Source of the DNA: Favolaschia claudopus
Lineage: Eukaryota; Basidiomycota; Agaricomycetes; Agaricales; Mycenaceae
Assembly: GCA_037176885.1 (NCBI GenBank)
Contig: JAWWNJ010000001.1
Coordinates: 3,224,001-3,288,000 of the forward strand
Direction: 5' to 3'
DNA length: 64,000 nt
The notes under the pieces were generated by a model. That model was given only the letters and a program-made list of their open reading frames with translations. It searched no databases and had not been told where the DNA came from. This document shows positions 50,038 through 62,422 of this stretch, in pieces (positions within the stretch are counted from its first letter, which is position 1; every line of letters starts with the position of its first letter). The position numbers and the translations under genes are program-made.

Positions 50038-53000
50038 ATGGCTTCTCTTTCTACCACTTCCCTCGCAGACACTCCCAATATGGATGTCGATGACCCCTCT
50101 GAATTGGACAACGATTATACCGCCTTTCAGAGCTACCTCGATGCAGCACCGTACCCCTGCGAGTCCCAGCAGGAGATGCTTGCAAAGCTTGAACAGATTA
50201 TATCCAAAATGCATGTTTGTATCAACGTCAAGAACTGGACCGTTCTCTCTACTTGGGATGGCGTCCTTGAATGGTTTGTCGTGTGCTTGTTGTAAATGCA
50301 CTCGATCCTCAACGGACACCGCAGCTGGCTGTTAATGCGTTATCCTATCCCTAAACCTATTCGTGCAAAACTCGTCCGATTGTACTACGAGCTCATTCTA
50401 CTACCTGGCATCGAAGCACGAACCTGCCGAAACTGGATCCATATGTTCAACCGCATCCTAGCCAACAAGTCTAGCACTAGGCGTAAGCTCCAACCAGCCG
50501 ACCTGCAGCTTCCATGGCAGCCTCTTTGGCGCATCGTAAAGAAGGAACTCTGGCCATCCGGTCGGAAACGGAGCGATTTGGGGTAATCCTCCCTTCGAGC
50601 TTTCCCTTTTCTGCCTCTCAAATCTTGACAGTGGTCGCAATATGATCAATCTATTGCTTTTTACGGCGGAGCGCGCCAAACCGTACTTTCCTGCCAGCGA
50701 AATACCTGAAATGCTTGCCGCTTTCATGCCTCTCGTCACCAGACATGTCTGTTTCAGTATTTTATTTCCAGTTTATTGGCGTACTCAATTTCTGCATGCA
50801 AATAGACAATAGTTGGAATGTTCCCGGTCTTTACCTCATTCTTTCCACCCACTCACATCCATCTCTACCTTCCCACCCTACTCGCCTTCTCGAGGGCAAT
50901 TAATTCCACTGTCGTTGACGAACGCCTTCTAGAGCTTGCCGGCGAGTTATCAGAAGAGCATGTCTCCGGTTCAGCCGGTCCAGCAGGCGAAGAAGGTGGT
51001 GCCAAGTGGAAGGACATCGGGATCTGGTCCGAAGCCGATTGGAATTTTTTAGTTGGCAAGGGATTGACGTCGATGGGTTCGAGTTTTTTTCTTCGCTTGG
51101 CCAAGATTTTTCTCACTTAAATTGCAGAAGTTCCTGTTGGAACGAATAGGGTAGACCCATATTTGTTTTTCACTCTGTTGTTAACGTCTTGTAGAATGCG
51201 TCAACAACTGCTTCCCACGCCGACCAGCACCAAAAATGGGCTCTGAGAATCAAGAAGACTATTAGTCGCCAACGTCCGCTAATTTTCGTTTCTAAGCTAC
51301 CTCTATTCCGTTTCTGATTCTTGTTCAGAGGCGCTTGCGAAAATGTTGGTTTATTCGATGGCAGTTGATGGACCTGCGCGCACGAGCTCCACTGCTACAC
51401 CCCGCAGTGCAGAACACCAGCTGGCGCAGCCGACTGGTTTCGTGGCAGGCTCCAAAGCGCTCGATACACTCGATCGTCTTATCACCAGCACCGAGTCTTT
51501 CTTCCATCCTTCCAATTCGGGCGCTTACACAATCGCGGTAATTCAAATTCAGTATGCTCATTTTCGAGTCCTGAATGCCTTCCAGCTGACCTCTTTCTTG
51601 CAATATCTTGCCTCATCCTTTTGTCAGCGGATACGCGAGGAGGAACAAGCACAATGTCGCACACCAGTTGTACGTGTATCTGGTCTAGCTTTTCCTCGGG
51701 ATTAATCAGCAATTTAGGCGCAACGGCTGACACCTGCGATACGGAGAGCATTCGTCGCGATCCTGCGTACACCCTCACTTTTAGCTATGTTCTCCAAGGA
51801 CCCGGTCTCAATGGGTTGCGCTCAGTCCACACTGCGGTCGCTGGCAATGCTCGAGCCCGGTCTCATCATGCCTGAGCTGCTAGATCGCGCATATAGCGGG
51901 CTTGAAGTCGTCAACGAGACGCATCGTACGACTGCCGTGCTGACAATGTTGAATGCGATCGCGCGTACTCTCGTGTCAGAGAAATTGTGGTTTGAGGGGC
52001 AGAAACACCTTGTTCCACTGTTGGAGTTGTCTATTCCTGGGATAGATCTCAACGATCCGGTGAAAACTACCTGCGCGAATGGATTTATCGTTGCGGCAGT
52101 TCAACATATTCGCATTGGAGACTTATCGACACATGCGTCGGCCCTACCTGCCTACGACGAGGAAATGATGGATGTGGTCGCCACGGATGGGGATGATGTC
52201 GCACCATTCCCAACTGGAACGGAACTGGGAGACACTCCTGTTCTCAGTCGAGAAGAAGAGCGTACGCTGGTGCGCGATAGTACGGCGGGTTTCGCAGGTA
52301 GGCATTCTGCTCCGTGGTACAGTTTTCATCTCACCAGTAACAGACTGGGTAACGTCCCTATTCCGCCGGGTGCTCGCGCTATACGAAAATCTCCCGGAAG
52401 AAGGTGGACGCAACAACAAGACCGGGGGCAAAACCGAGGAGAACACGCTGACCGCCATCAAAGCCATGGTTGACATCGTATGCTTGCATCTTTCTGACCA
52501 CCTCTTTGACCTTGTACTCCGACTTGTGTACGATTATGGCACGACAAACGCGAAGTCCAATGCGGTTCGCGCGTTCGGCCAACTTGTGGGGTGTTTGGCG
52601 CGAGTACGACCGGAGGAAACGCTCGCGAAGTTCTTGCCGCACTGCATCGCGCAGGTGGAGGAGGAGCTGAAGCACGGGGCGTCAAGTGTTCGAACCACGT
52701 CTCAAAATGCTGCAGTACCATCAGATACGACGCTACATTGGAGTGAGTACGACTGGTCGACGTTCATCGACCAGCGCAAACGGAAAGTAATTGATGCATA
52801 TTCGTGTAGATATGGCTATATTACGTGGATGCCTGGGCTACGGCGGAGCCGCGGTCCTCAAACACAAGGAGCGAGTACTTGAGCTTCTGTCGCTCCTTGT
52901 TGAGAAGACCAAGGGCGAACGCGGCTACAGTGGGACAGGGGTTTGTTGGAGTTTATTTACTTGGCCTTCTTATCTTATCTTATCTCGCTTAGCGTTTACT

Positions 53001-56000
53001 TTCTCGTCTCCTACACAATCTAGCGGGAACATACCCCATCAACAGCAGATTCGTGAATACAGCGGAGTGGCAAGACCCAGGTTCGTTATCTATAGCTGCT
53101 GGCGAGGCCATCTCATTCACTTCTTTGCAGCCTTTGAGAAGGATCACAACGCCCAATGGGGTCGCTTTTATCAGGCAAAAGATGTTGTCGTTGAGTGGCA
53201 CAGTGCGCCTTTTCCCTGCGAAAGACTCTGTCCTTCACTGACCTTTTCATATCAGTTCCATCCCCCGAAGAAATTGACTTCGTCATGGACATTTTGAATC
53301 GCATTGGCAAGCCTGCTCTTGACAGAGTAGAACAGCTTCTCGAGACAACCACCAAGTGGGACGGCGTGGATCGTAACGACTTCTGTCGCTACCTGCACGC
53401 CTGCCGATCTATCTGGTCCGGCCTGCCTACGATCTACCAAGAACAGGCTAAGGTGGTCCCCGAACCGTTGGTTCGGCAAGACGTCGAGATTGCAGAACTT
53501 GTAGTCTCGCATCTGGATGTCCGCGCAGGCTTTACTCTGACGGACCCGGAAGATCCGCGATACCAGAAGGTGGTCGCGCATCGGCTGCGCTTTGGCGACG
53601 TTGTAAATCGTGCTGCGTTTGCGTTACGCCAGAACACCGGTGGGGAGGACCATATTGATGCGGTGATGGGCGTGGTGCGCTCTATAGACGTGTTTCTTTT
53701 GAGCTATGCCATGACGCGGACAGCCATTGAATCGCTTCATAAGAACTATACTCAGGCCCGCGAGTATGACATCGTCACTGAATTTCTTTCTTATTTTGTT
53801 CTTAACTATCTTGTTTTTAGTGTGAATCGTGTATGGCCTGGGCAGAAAGAGAATTCAAGACTCGTGTTTCTCAAGCGCGCTCAAGTATTCCATTGCAACC
53901 GTCTGTACATGCATGGTCTCTATCGCCAGCGGTCGGCCCTTGACGACAGCCTCCTCAAGGAATTGATTGAATTATCGCTCTCTCCGTACACGCGGATTCG
54001 GAAGTGAGTTTTCTGCGTTCCGCTCCAGACTGGATATTTTCACTCATATATGATCTTCCAAGGCAAGCCCAAGCTGTCTTCCACAACGTGTCCGGTGTAA
54101 GTCTGTCGTCCATGTCATCTGTCCACTAACTTCAATTTTGAACAGTATTATTTGCGATCCACTCGATTCGTCCTACCCACTCTGTTTGCTGCTCTGTCGA
54201 AGGGTAACGATCCCGATCGCATGAAAGGCGCGTTGTATGTTCTAGGCAATAAAGGAATCAGTATGCTGTTTCAAATCTGCTGTCTCTTCCCCGTCTGATG
54301 ATCTTTTTAGCTGGATATGCACTTGGTGGTACGTTGATAGTGTATATCCCGGGCGATTGTGAATTTGTCCTCCAGATCTGGTATATCAAGAGCACCTCTA
54401 TTTGTCGCTACTGGAATGCCAGCACGAAGAAAAGGCTAGCATGTTTGGTTTCCTCGTGAACAATCTAATAATCTTTATTCCAGCCATCTGTTCAAAAATT
54501 AGCCAGTACTGTTTCCAACGATGTTGCAACGTATCTTCGCGAAGAATCGGCGCACACTGAAGCTTACACCCTGGAAATCGGACGGCTTTTGGATGTCGTG
54601 GCGTCTCTGGAAACAGAGTTCTTACCTTCAATGATCAATCACAAACTCCTAGATGAGGCTGTAGCCAAGTCGGGTGTTCGTATATCCCGGCGAAACGAGG
54701 GGTATACCAATATGGTACGGGAAACGAGTTTCGTTCAGTTCAGCACTTCATACACTGTTTTAGCTGCTTTCAATCTTGGAAGTTGCAGTGCGGCCAAAGA
54801 CGCATGTACGTGTGGTGTTCTCGTTACTCTACGAATTTGGTTAATTTCTGATTCTAAACCTGAAGTGGAGATACGTCCAAATCGCAATACGTTTTCTATC
54901 TGCCCTCCTTCGCCGCGAGATTGCTCCTCCTCCAGGTGTGGCGCAATTCTTCCTTGAGCACTCCACCAGTCCGCAACCTAGCATCCGAAGTTCCGCACAA
55001 CTGTATGTGCTTTTCGAAATATCCTGATTCGTTGACAAACCTTGTAATGATTAGGGCGATCGTAAGGCTGACTTCTCACATTAAAATGAGAACGCATTCC
55101 AAGTCGGCAAAAGAGCTGTGGCTGGACGAATGGAGTCACCCTCTGGAGAAGCGAATCCCCATAACGAATCCCTCTGCTTTCACTCAAAGTTTGGAGAACA
55201 ATGTGGACGCCACAGAGCAGTGAGTTGCATGTTTCCAAATTCAGAATCTTGCCGATTTTGATCTCCGGAGTAGTGGTGTGTATATCGATAAAATCAACAC
55301 AGGGTTTCTTCTGTGGGCTTCAAGCATCAAGGGCTACTCCCCCGCCGGCAGTGACTTTGTCATGTCGTGGGAACCTGCGTCGCAGTCCAGTCTGCGAGCA
55401 CTGTCCGATTCGTTGTTGAAAGACAATTACTTCCAGAAACTCGCCACCCTCTGGGGCCAGGAGTCTGGTAAAAGCGGAGGGAATGCTGAATTACGCGGAG
55501 ACAATGTCGCATATATCAAAACCCTTGGTTTGTGTTGGGTATAAGCCCTGTTTAGTCACGGCTGACCATCCCGATAGCCAAGATGTTTGAGCATCAAGTC
55601 CTCGATGAGATCTTGAAGGTCATCGATCCTCTATTATCAGATCCCGACAAATTCAAACAACGTGCAGGAGGTGTGTCTTACTCTGCTTCTGTGTATGTAC
55701 CTGTCGTCTCAGAATACAATCCTCTGCAGCCGAATTTCTGGCCGGGCTTTGGCGAGGTAACTTTCATTGTGGAACACATCGCAGCGCACCTCTAAACGAA
55801 GAGAACAGGTTCTAAGCATTGGCCGAGCCCTGTGTCGGAGAAACTTTGGACATGGAGTATAGAACACTTGAACAGCGTGTTCCCTCAGATTAAGCCGGAT
55901 ACTTTCCCGTTCTGGCAAAGCGCTATTGCTGTATGTCTACATTCACTATTCTGGTCGTAGCTCAACATTCCCTCTCCAGGCCCAAATTTCAGATCGCGAT

Positions 56001-57934
56001 CCACGGCGTAGTCAGCCGCTTGTCGACTGGATCCTGGCGCTACCCCTAGATTTCACGGGGGACTCTGCATTTGCAAGTAAGTGCAATCTATTTCTCGGCG
56101 ATCACTTCTCATTGTTGTTTCTAGTGAGCAAGTCTCTGTACACTTTTGGTCTGCTGGCGGATGGTCTCGGAGTCCGTTTCCGTCCTAGAGCAGACAAAAC
56201 TGTCGCTTTGCTTTTCGACAATGCTAATAACGGCTACAATGAAGTACGTGTACCTTTCGTCAAGAATGCATGAACCTTGGCACTCATGCATAACAGATTC
56301 GAGCCCATGTTTCAGCGTATCTGCACATCATTGTGCGAGACCAGTGGTCGCCGACATTCCCATCGCTGGCTGCCTTGTTGGAGGCATGCGATACCTCGGA
56401 GGATCCACTGGGTCTACGGTCTGTCGGTGAATTTGTTGATATTAGTCGAGGTTGATGGGAACCTACAGGGTCGCAAAATACAACGACCAAGTCAATGAGA
56501 TCATGAGCCGACTACCGAAATTGAAGGAGGAGCGCCTACCACCTCCGCGCGTGAGCCAGTCGGAGTATGACAAGATTGGATTGACCTGTGAGTGGACCTG
56601 CGACTCCTAGAACGCCTCTGATTGATTTTTTTGTAGTATTACAATGGATTTGGATATCAGCATATAGCTCCCATGCCGCTATGATTTTCCCTTACGCTGT
56701 CCCCATGATGTAGGTGGTTTACATACCTCGGATGCTCTAAAACTGACAACGCAATCCTTGTAGGCCAGAAATCCTGCGCATGTCAGAACTCAACGACAGT
56801 TCTGACTTGCAGGTGTATAGTTCTGCCGTACTGTATGTGCTATCTGCAGTCGCGGTCCCGGACGTATATGTTCAAGACGTTCTGAACAATTTCGTGAGCG
56901 CCATCAAGTCTTCGACGGTGAGATTTCCTTTTCGGGGTTGTCGTCCTCCTCGCTTTTGTTTTCTCGGAAATTTACTGATCATTTCTTGTATGTTAGTCCT
57001 GGCGCATACGACTACACGCCCTCCCGGCACTGGTGGTGTTCTTCTACCGCAACCTGCTATCGATTTCGGCTGAGGGGGTCAGCCGAGTGATGGATGTGCT
57101 GCTAGAGTGCCTCGCGGATGAAAACGTCGAGGTGCGACAGATGGCGTCAAAGGTGCTTTCTGGTGTTGTTCGGTGCTCGCAGCGGCAGAGCATCGTCCCG
57201 TTAAAGGTACGCGTGCAATGCTGTTTAGGCTACTTGCCTTTCCTAACTGAGCGCATCCTTTCCATTACAGAACCGGTTCCTCGCTTTGGTCCGCAGGATT
57301 GTTCTGCCGGGTCGGCGGGACCCTACGTATGCGGAGGCCCTGCGGTCGCTGCATAGCGCGATTCTGGGGTTATGTGCTCTGATTGAGAGCTTCCCGTACT
57401 CTGTGGAGCCTTGGATGCCTGCCCTTACTGAAGGTACGTTTTGATTTTTCAATTTCTTTCATGCATGTGAAAGCGGGGTTGACGGATGGCGGCGGGTGAC
57501 AGTGCTGGCGGCTCACGCAACAGATCCGCCACCTATCTCCACTACGATTCGTAACTGTGCATCCGAGTTCAAAAAGGTGTGTGATGTATCGGGGCGGATT
57601 TTGCGCTACGTTCGAGAATGCTGATGAGATGCCTCTGCTTCGTTCGCTATTACAGACTCATCAAGTACGTATACTCTATTTTGTCGTTGGTTCCATTCTT
57701 CTGTGCGGCATCGCATCGCCGTGAATAGAGCGAATGGAAACTAACGGTGTTGAACCAAAGTACTGACCGACGGGTTTTCTGTTCAGGATACTTGGCACAA
57801 GGACCAGTTGCTCTTTGACGAGGACCAGTTGCAGAGTCTCTCCACCATGTTGGTCGGAACTTCTTACTGTAAGTAAAGGCTGATTCAGTTTTGGGTTTCC
57901 TTTCGTGTACTAATTCTTTTTCGTAGACGCATGA
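50038..57934 (+). CDS. BLM10: Proteasome activator Blm10 / PA200, full length
   Basis: A large HEAT-repeat protein that caps the 20S proteasome and promotes degradation of peptides and acetylated histones. The start is ATG at 50038 (MASLSTTSLADTPN). It has many exons spread over 7.9 kb. Blocks are SYLDAAPYPCESQQEML, LMRYPIPKPIRAKLVRLYYELI, LQLPWQPLW, VDERLLELAG, LVYSMAVDGPARTSS, PGIDLNDPVKTTCA, NYLVFSVNRVWPGQKENSRLVFLKRAQVFHCNRLY, STRFVLPTLFAALSKGNDPDRMKGALYVLG and DENVEVRQMASKVLSGVVR (near 57130). An 18-nt exon (54311-54328) encodes GYALG. The final exon gives the C-terminus SYYA: after TAC T| the acceptor at 57926 yields AC GCA TGA. This is the hydrophobic-Tyr-x (HbYX) tail of Blm10 that opens the proteasome gate. 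The stop is at 57932-57934. Confidence 0.93.
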
Positions 57935-59429
57935 TGGAGGGGAAAGGCAAGAAGATCTAATGTTGGTAGATAGTATATTTTAATTTAAGGCTGCAAACGC
58001 AATCATATCGATGGAATGTGTGAGAGGGCAGGAAAGAAGAAGGAAGTTGTATGTATGGTATGTATATTCATTCACGGTTGCCGGTGGTGTGAATGGATGT
58101 GAATGAGTGAAGTGGAAGACAGATGTCAGTCACAGTGAGTGTGAGAGAAACAAGGTCCGCTTGGTGAGGAGCAGAGTGGATCTGGGCAGTGAACGGTACG
58201 GCAGAATGGTACGTAGAAGGGCAAGAATAGAGGGAGGGCTTGGATGTTGGCGCGTAAAGACAGTTGGAAAGTGTGGGTTGAGGTTGTTGGCGAAAGGGTG
58301 TGCAGACGAGGAACGGAGAAGACGACAGGATTTTCGACAGCGAAGAAGCAGCGAAGGCTAGGCTTTTGAATGAACAGTAGTAGTTGCCCGTAGTTTGCTC
58401 GGCTTCCATTCTCTTGTCCGAGTCGGAGGTGTTCGCCGGGCTTAATTTGGAGCCGAGGGAGCGTGTTTTTCTTTTTATTGTGTGGTGGTTGAAGGGGGGG
58501 ATAGATGGATGGATGGATGGTGGTAGCGAGACGGAATAACGGGACGAGGAGGGGCATGGGTTGGGTGCAAGGGAGCGGTGTAGAGAACACGAGGCATCAG
58601 AGAAAGTGATAGGGCATTGATCCGGAGCGGAGGTAAATGAATGAAAGCGAGTAACGCGCAGACGCCGCGCTACACAGCTTGCGCAATACGCAGCTGAGGG
58701 GGAGACGACGACGCGCAATGGACCCATAAATTAATTATTTTGTTAACGAGGTGGATAGTATCGATTTGTAGTGAGAGAAAAGGAATTAATCTGATATGGA
58801 GGAAGGATAGCACGTTTTTGATGACGGTTGTTTGGATTTGGCCTTGCCTTGCTGGTTGTGGCTGGACTGTTACTTCTTAACCGCACCCATTCCACACCCC
58901 AAGTTCTCGCATATCTGGCCCTCCAACACAGTGCCTGTATCAGCGCAGAGCAAGGGTCTTCACGACCACTCACGCCTTATAATATCCAGCCCCATCCCCC
59001 CCAGAGTATATCTATACGCATCCCAGCATCTACGCAACTTGATTATTCTTGCAATCTCTGAGTCTTTATTCCTCGGCATTGGAAGGGACACCCACTTAAT
59101 TATCAGGTATCCTCGTCCTCTTTGTTCTCCTTCTCCTCCAACACCGCTCAATTTTCTCTGTCAGTTCACTTTTAAATGCATGAAGCATTAACGACATCAT
59201 CATCGGTGACAAACTCAGTCTCCTTCACGAACGGCCACCCAGATACGCGTCCTTGGCCCCACTCCCACGAATACAACCCCGACTTTGCTCTAGAGGTATC
59301 CACCCCTTGTTGTATTTCCCCGCCGCAGCTCGCTTACCTTGTTCCCAGAATTGGCATCTAAACCAGCCCCATTCTAATTTTCAGCCCCTTCGCACCGATT
59401 CTTCCAAAAAGCTGTCCTACCAGACTACC
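57935..59429. other. Intergenic region between BLM10 and the CCCH gene
   Basis: A 1.5-kb spacer before the CCCH gene. Contains a (GGAT)n microsatellite at 58504-58520 and a G-run at 58494-58500. The pyrimidine-rich stretches from about 58950 to 59420 look like a long 5' leader with possible small introns. The 219-codon open frame on the minus strand at 58068-58727 shows no family signal and is rejected. Confidence 0.4.
58504..58520 (+). repeat. GATG/GGAT microsatellite
   Basis: A short tandem of the 4-bp unit GGAT, about four copies, in a non-coding spacer. Confidence 0.9.
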
Positions 59430-61916
59430 ATGTCCCAGCTCGCCAGCACCCCATCCAACAACCCTGACGTCGCTTCCGGCGCTAGTCACTGGCGCTTCAA
59501 CACAAGCGGCCAGCTCGTCGCATCAGACGCAGATTCCGCCGAATGGGACCTCGCGCATGAGATCGGCCGCCTGGGGATTGGCCAAGTTCCCGCCGATGCC
59601 GAGGACCTTCCAATCCGAACCCCTCCAAAGTCAAAACTCACTTCTGCCCAGTTGGCAGAGACCAGCCCTCTCGACACCGCATCTATTCCTAGCGTCAATT
59701 CTTCTCCGCTTGCCTCCGACCATCTCGGCGCTTCCCACTCGCGCGGTTCATCCACCGACACTACCGTTAGCTCGCACGACTCTGTCGCGAGCAACACCAT
59801 GGTGGCGCCGCAGACCGCTGTCAAGCTTGATGCCGTCAACGATGTCAAGGAGCGCCCCCACTCGTTTAGCGGCGGTCTTTCGACCGCAGATTTGAGGCGT
59901 TTGCAGCAGACTGGCGACTCGTCTGGCGCAGAGAGCCCTCAGGACACTCCTTTCCAACAGCAATGGGCTGCGATGCACATCCGCGAGGGCGATAAGCAGC
60001 AACAACAGCAACTCGCACCCGAACAGCCGGCATATCCTTCGCTTGCTGCCCACGGGGCCGCGGTCCATCGCCCAGCACCCCAATTGTACGACTACCGAAC
60101 GGCGGCGCCCCAGAACGCCCCCAATCGTGACGACCTTCAGATAGACTACAATATTCAACAAAGAAATTACAACCCGCTTCCGCAAGGCGCGACTGCGCCC
60201 GCGTTCATCCCTGGGCGACCGAACAATGCTGCCCCAGCAGGCATGCCTTATCGCCAGCCTCCCCCTCGTGGCTTCCCGCCTCAACAAGGCCTCGTGCCGA
60301 GCCCCACCGCACTCGGTTACCCCGGCGTACCTCATCCCGGCCAAATCTCAATCGGTAACACGCAGCAGTTGTACGATATGATGATCCCCGGGCACGAAAA
60401 CCATCATCCCGCCGTCTCCCGCGTGCAGCAACAGGGTGGTTTCCGACCAAGCCACCATCAATCGGCGTCGGACCCTTCGCAGCTACGCGACGCGGCGACC
60501 CTCGCGCTTCTGAACAGCAATATGCAGCAGGCGTTCGCTGCTGGGACCATGTTCCCGCACGGTATGGGACCTCAAGGTGCCATGCCGATGTACCCCCAAC
60601 AGTTCTATGCCCAAGCAGAGGCATACGCGAGGCCAGATGTCGCCATGCGATTGCAGGCGCAGTACACGGGTCCGTATGGAGGCGTCATCCCGCCCATGGG
60701 TATGACAGACGGCAGCTTGAGCCCGGTGGGGAGCCAGCACAATGGCCAGGGGCCGAGCGCGAACAACCGAAAATTAGGTCTGTACAAGACCGAGTTGTGC
60801 CGCAGTTGGGAGGAGAAAGGGACGTGTCGATATGCAGGTAAGTGTCAGTTTGCGCACGGTGAGGAGGAGCTGCGCAACGTCACGCGCCATCCCAAGGTAA
60901 GTCCTCTCAGTCGTCGCACTGGAATATCGCTGAACATCGTTGCAGTATAAGACGGAGATTTGCAGGGTAAGACTTGGTCGTGTGCAAAATTCTTGACTTG
61001 TCCTCACGATCGTTTTTGCAGACGTTCTGGGTTTCTGGTTCATGCCCATACGGCAAACGGTGCTGTTTCATTCATACTGAGCTTCCTCCAAACGGTGCCG
61101 CGGGCGAAGGCGGCGCTGTTCCGCCGCCACCGCGCTCGGGTTCGAATGATGGGCGTGCACGATCTTTGAGCACAAACAGCGACCCCAACGAGCCGTCTGT
61201 TTCGCTTCTTGCCAGGATCTCGAAGCGCGACTCCACGACCAACGCCAATCCTAGCAACAGCGTTGCTCCCACTCCGACGGAAGCGACCCCAACAACACCG
61301 TTCCAGTTCACACGCCCACCGACGGGAAGCCTCAGGGTGGACACCAGTGTCGAAGCGTCGGTAAAGCAAAATAAATCTGCCTACCCGACTTTCGCGAGCA
61401 ATGGAGTCCTCATTCATTCGGGTGAACGCGCCGCGCCAAAGAGTCCGGCACCAGTTACGGCAGGGCCAGATCTGGGGCGCCACAACAACTCGCGGCTGGA
61501 GATTGTAGGGTACCCCCAGGTAAGCCGTCTTGACTCATAAAAACAATAAATCGCCGCTCATAATCCCCTTCCCCGTCCTATTTTTACAGCGAACGACCAA
61601 GGCGCCTACACCGTCCAACTCGGGCGTGCGTCACACGTTCAATGGATCGGACGATTTCAGCGGCTCGCCCCCCACATCTGGTCCCTCGCCGTTTTCACTG
61701 GGTTCTGGGGACAACACCCCCAGCGGTGCGGGGCGTGCCAACGGTCACGTCAGAGCAGGAAGCGCTGGGAACTGGGGCAGCTTCTCGCGCAGCAGCCATC
61801 TCGCAGGGGCGTATGGGCAATCCAGCCCGTCGACTGAAGCCGCGGCCAACGCACCATGGAGCACCACAGAGCTCGCCGTCGGTTCGTCGCGACTTCACGA
61901 GAAGGCGTGGGCTTGA
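59430..61916 (+). CDS. Tristetraprolin-type tandem CCCH zinc-finger protein
   Basis: Tandem C-x8-C-x5-C-x3-H fingers bind UAUUUAU-type elements in 3' UTRs and trigger CCR4-NOT-dependent decay. Exons are 59430-60896, 60946-60966, 61022-61519 and 61590-61916, giving 770 residues. The start is ATG at 59430 ([11 protein letters not shown]). A long Gln/Pro/Asn-rich disordered N-terminus ([29 protein letters not shown]) precedes finger 1 ([15 protein letters not shown]...CQFAHG). An exact 18-residue spacer leads to finger 2 ([15 protein letters not shown]...CCFIH). Both lead-ins (YKTELCR, YKTEICR) are intact. The second lead-in, YKTEICR, is encoded by the 21-nt exon 2 alone. The C-terminus is Ser/Thr/Gly-rich. 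An intron in the 5' leader is likely but not proven. Confidence 0.92.
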
Positions 61917-62422
61917 AGCACCAAAAGTCATATGGAACAGCAGGCGGCGGGAAGACTTGAATCGCGTTGTTTCCCCGCTCTTAATCCTCCTCCTCCCTTT
62001 CTCTCCTTTTTTTGCTCTGAACGCTCATTCTTGAATATGACTTGCCGCACCCGGTCGGACACTCGTCTACCAAATCGTTGTTTACAACTAGCTTTTTTTA
62101 CTCATTTCCCCTCCTGCCTGCCTCTGTCCCTCCGCTTGCTTTACGATTCCGATTCCGATTCCGTTAAACGTTCCAAAAACCTCCTCCTCCTCCATCCTGC
62201 TCACATTATATCGCGTCGTCGTCTCTGTCTCTGTCTCTTGATCAATACGTAGGGTCTGGTCTACTTTATCTCCTCCCTTCTTCGCATGCAATTATCGTCG
62301 TCAACAGCACACATGTTTTTATTCCTCAATCAATTGTCGTCTTGTCTCATTGAAATCGATGTCAGTGTAAATATTTAGATATTATATTGAGCGTGCATTA
62401 GTACAGCATGTATAGTGCAACT
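61917..62422. other. Convergent intergenic region with simple repeats
   Basis: A 0.5-kb gap between the CCCH gene (+) and choline kinase (-). It is pyrimidine-rich and contains (GATTCC)3 at 62145-62163 and (GTCTCT)3 at 62221-62239. No gene is seen; it holds two 3' UTRs. Confidence 0.6.

Noticed and set aside
58068..58727. 219-codon minus-strand frame between BLM10 and the CCCH gene
   Set aside because: It has low-complexity Ser/Pro/Leu composition, overlaps a microsatellite and shows no family motif. It is more likely spacer or leader sequence.
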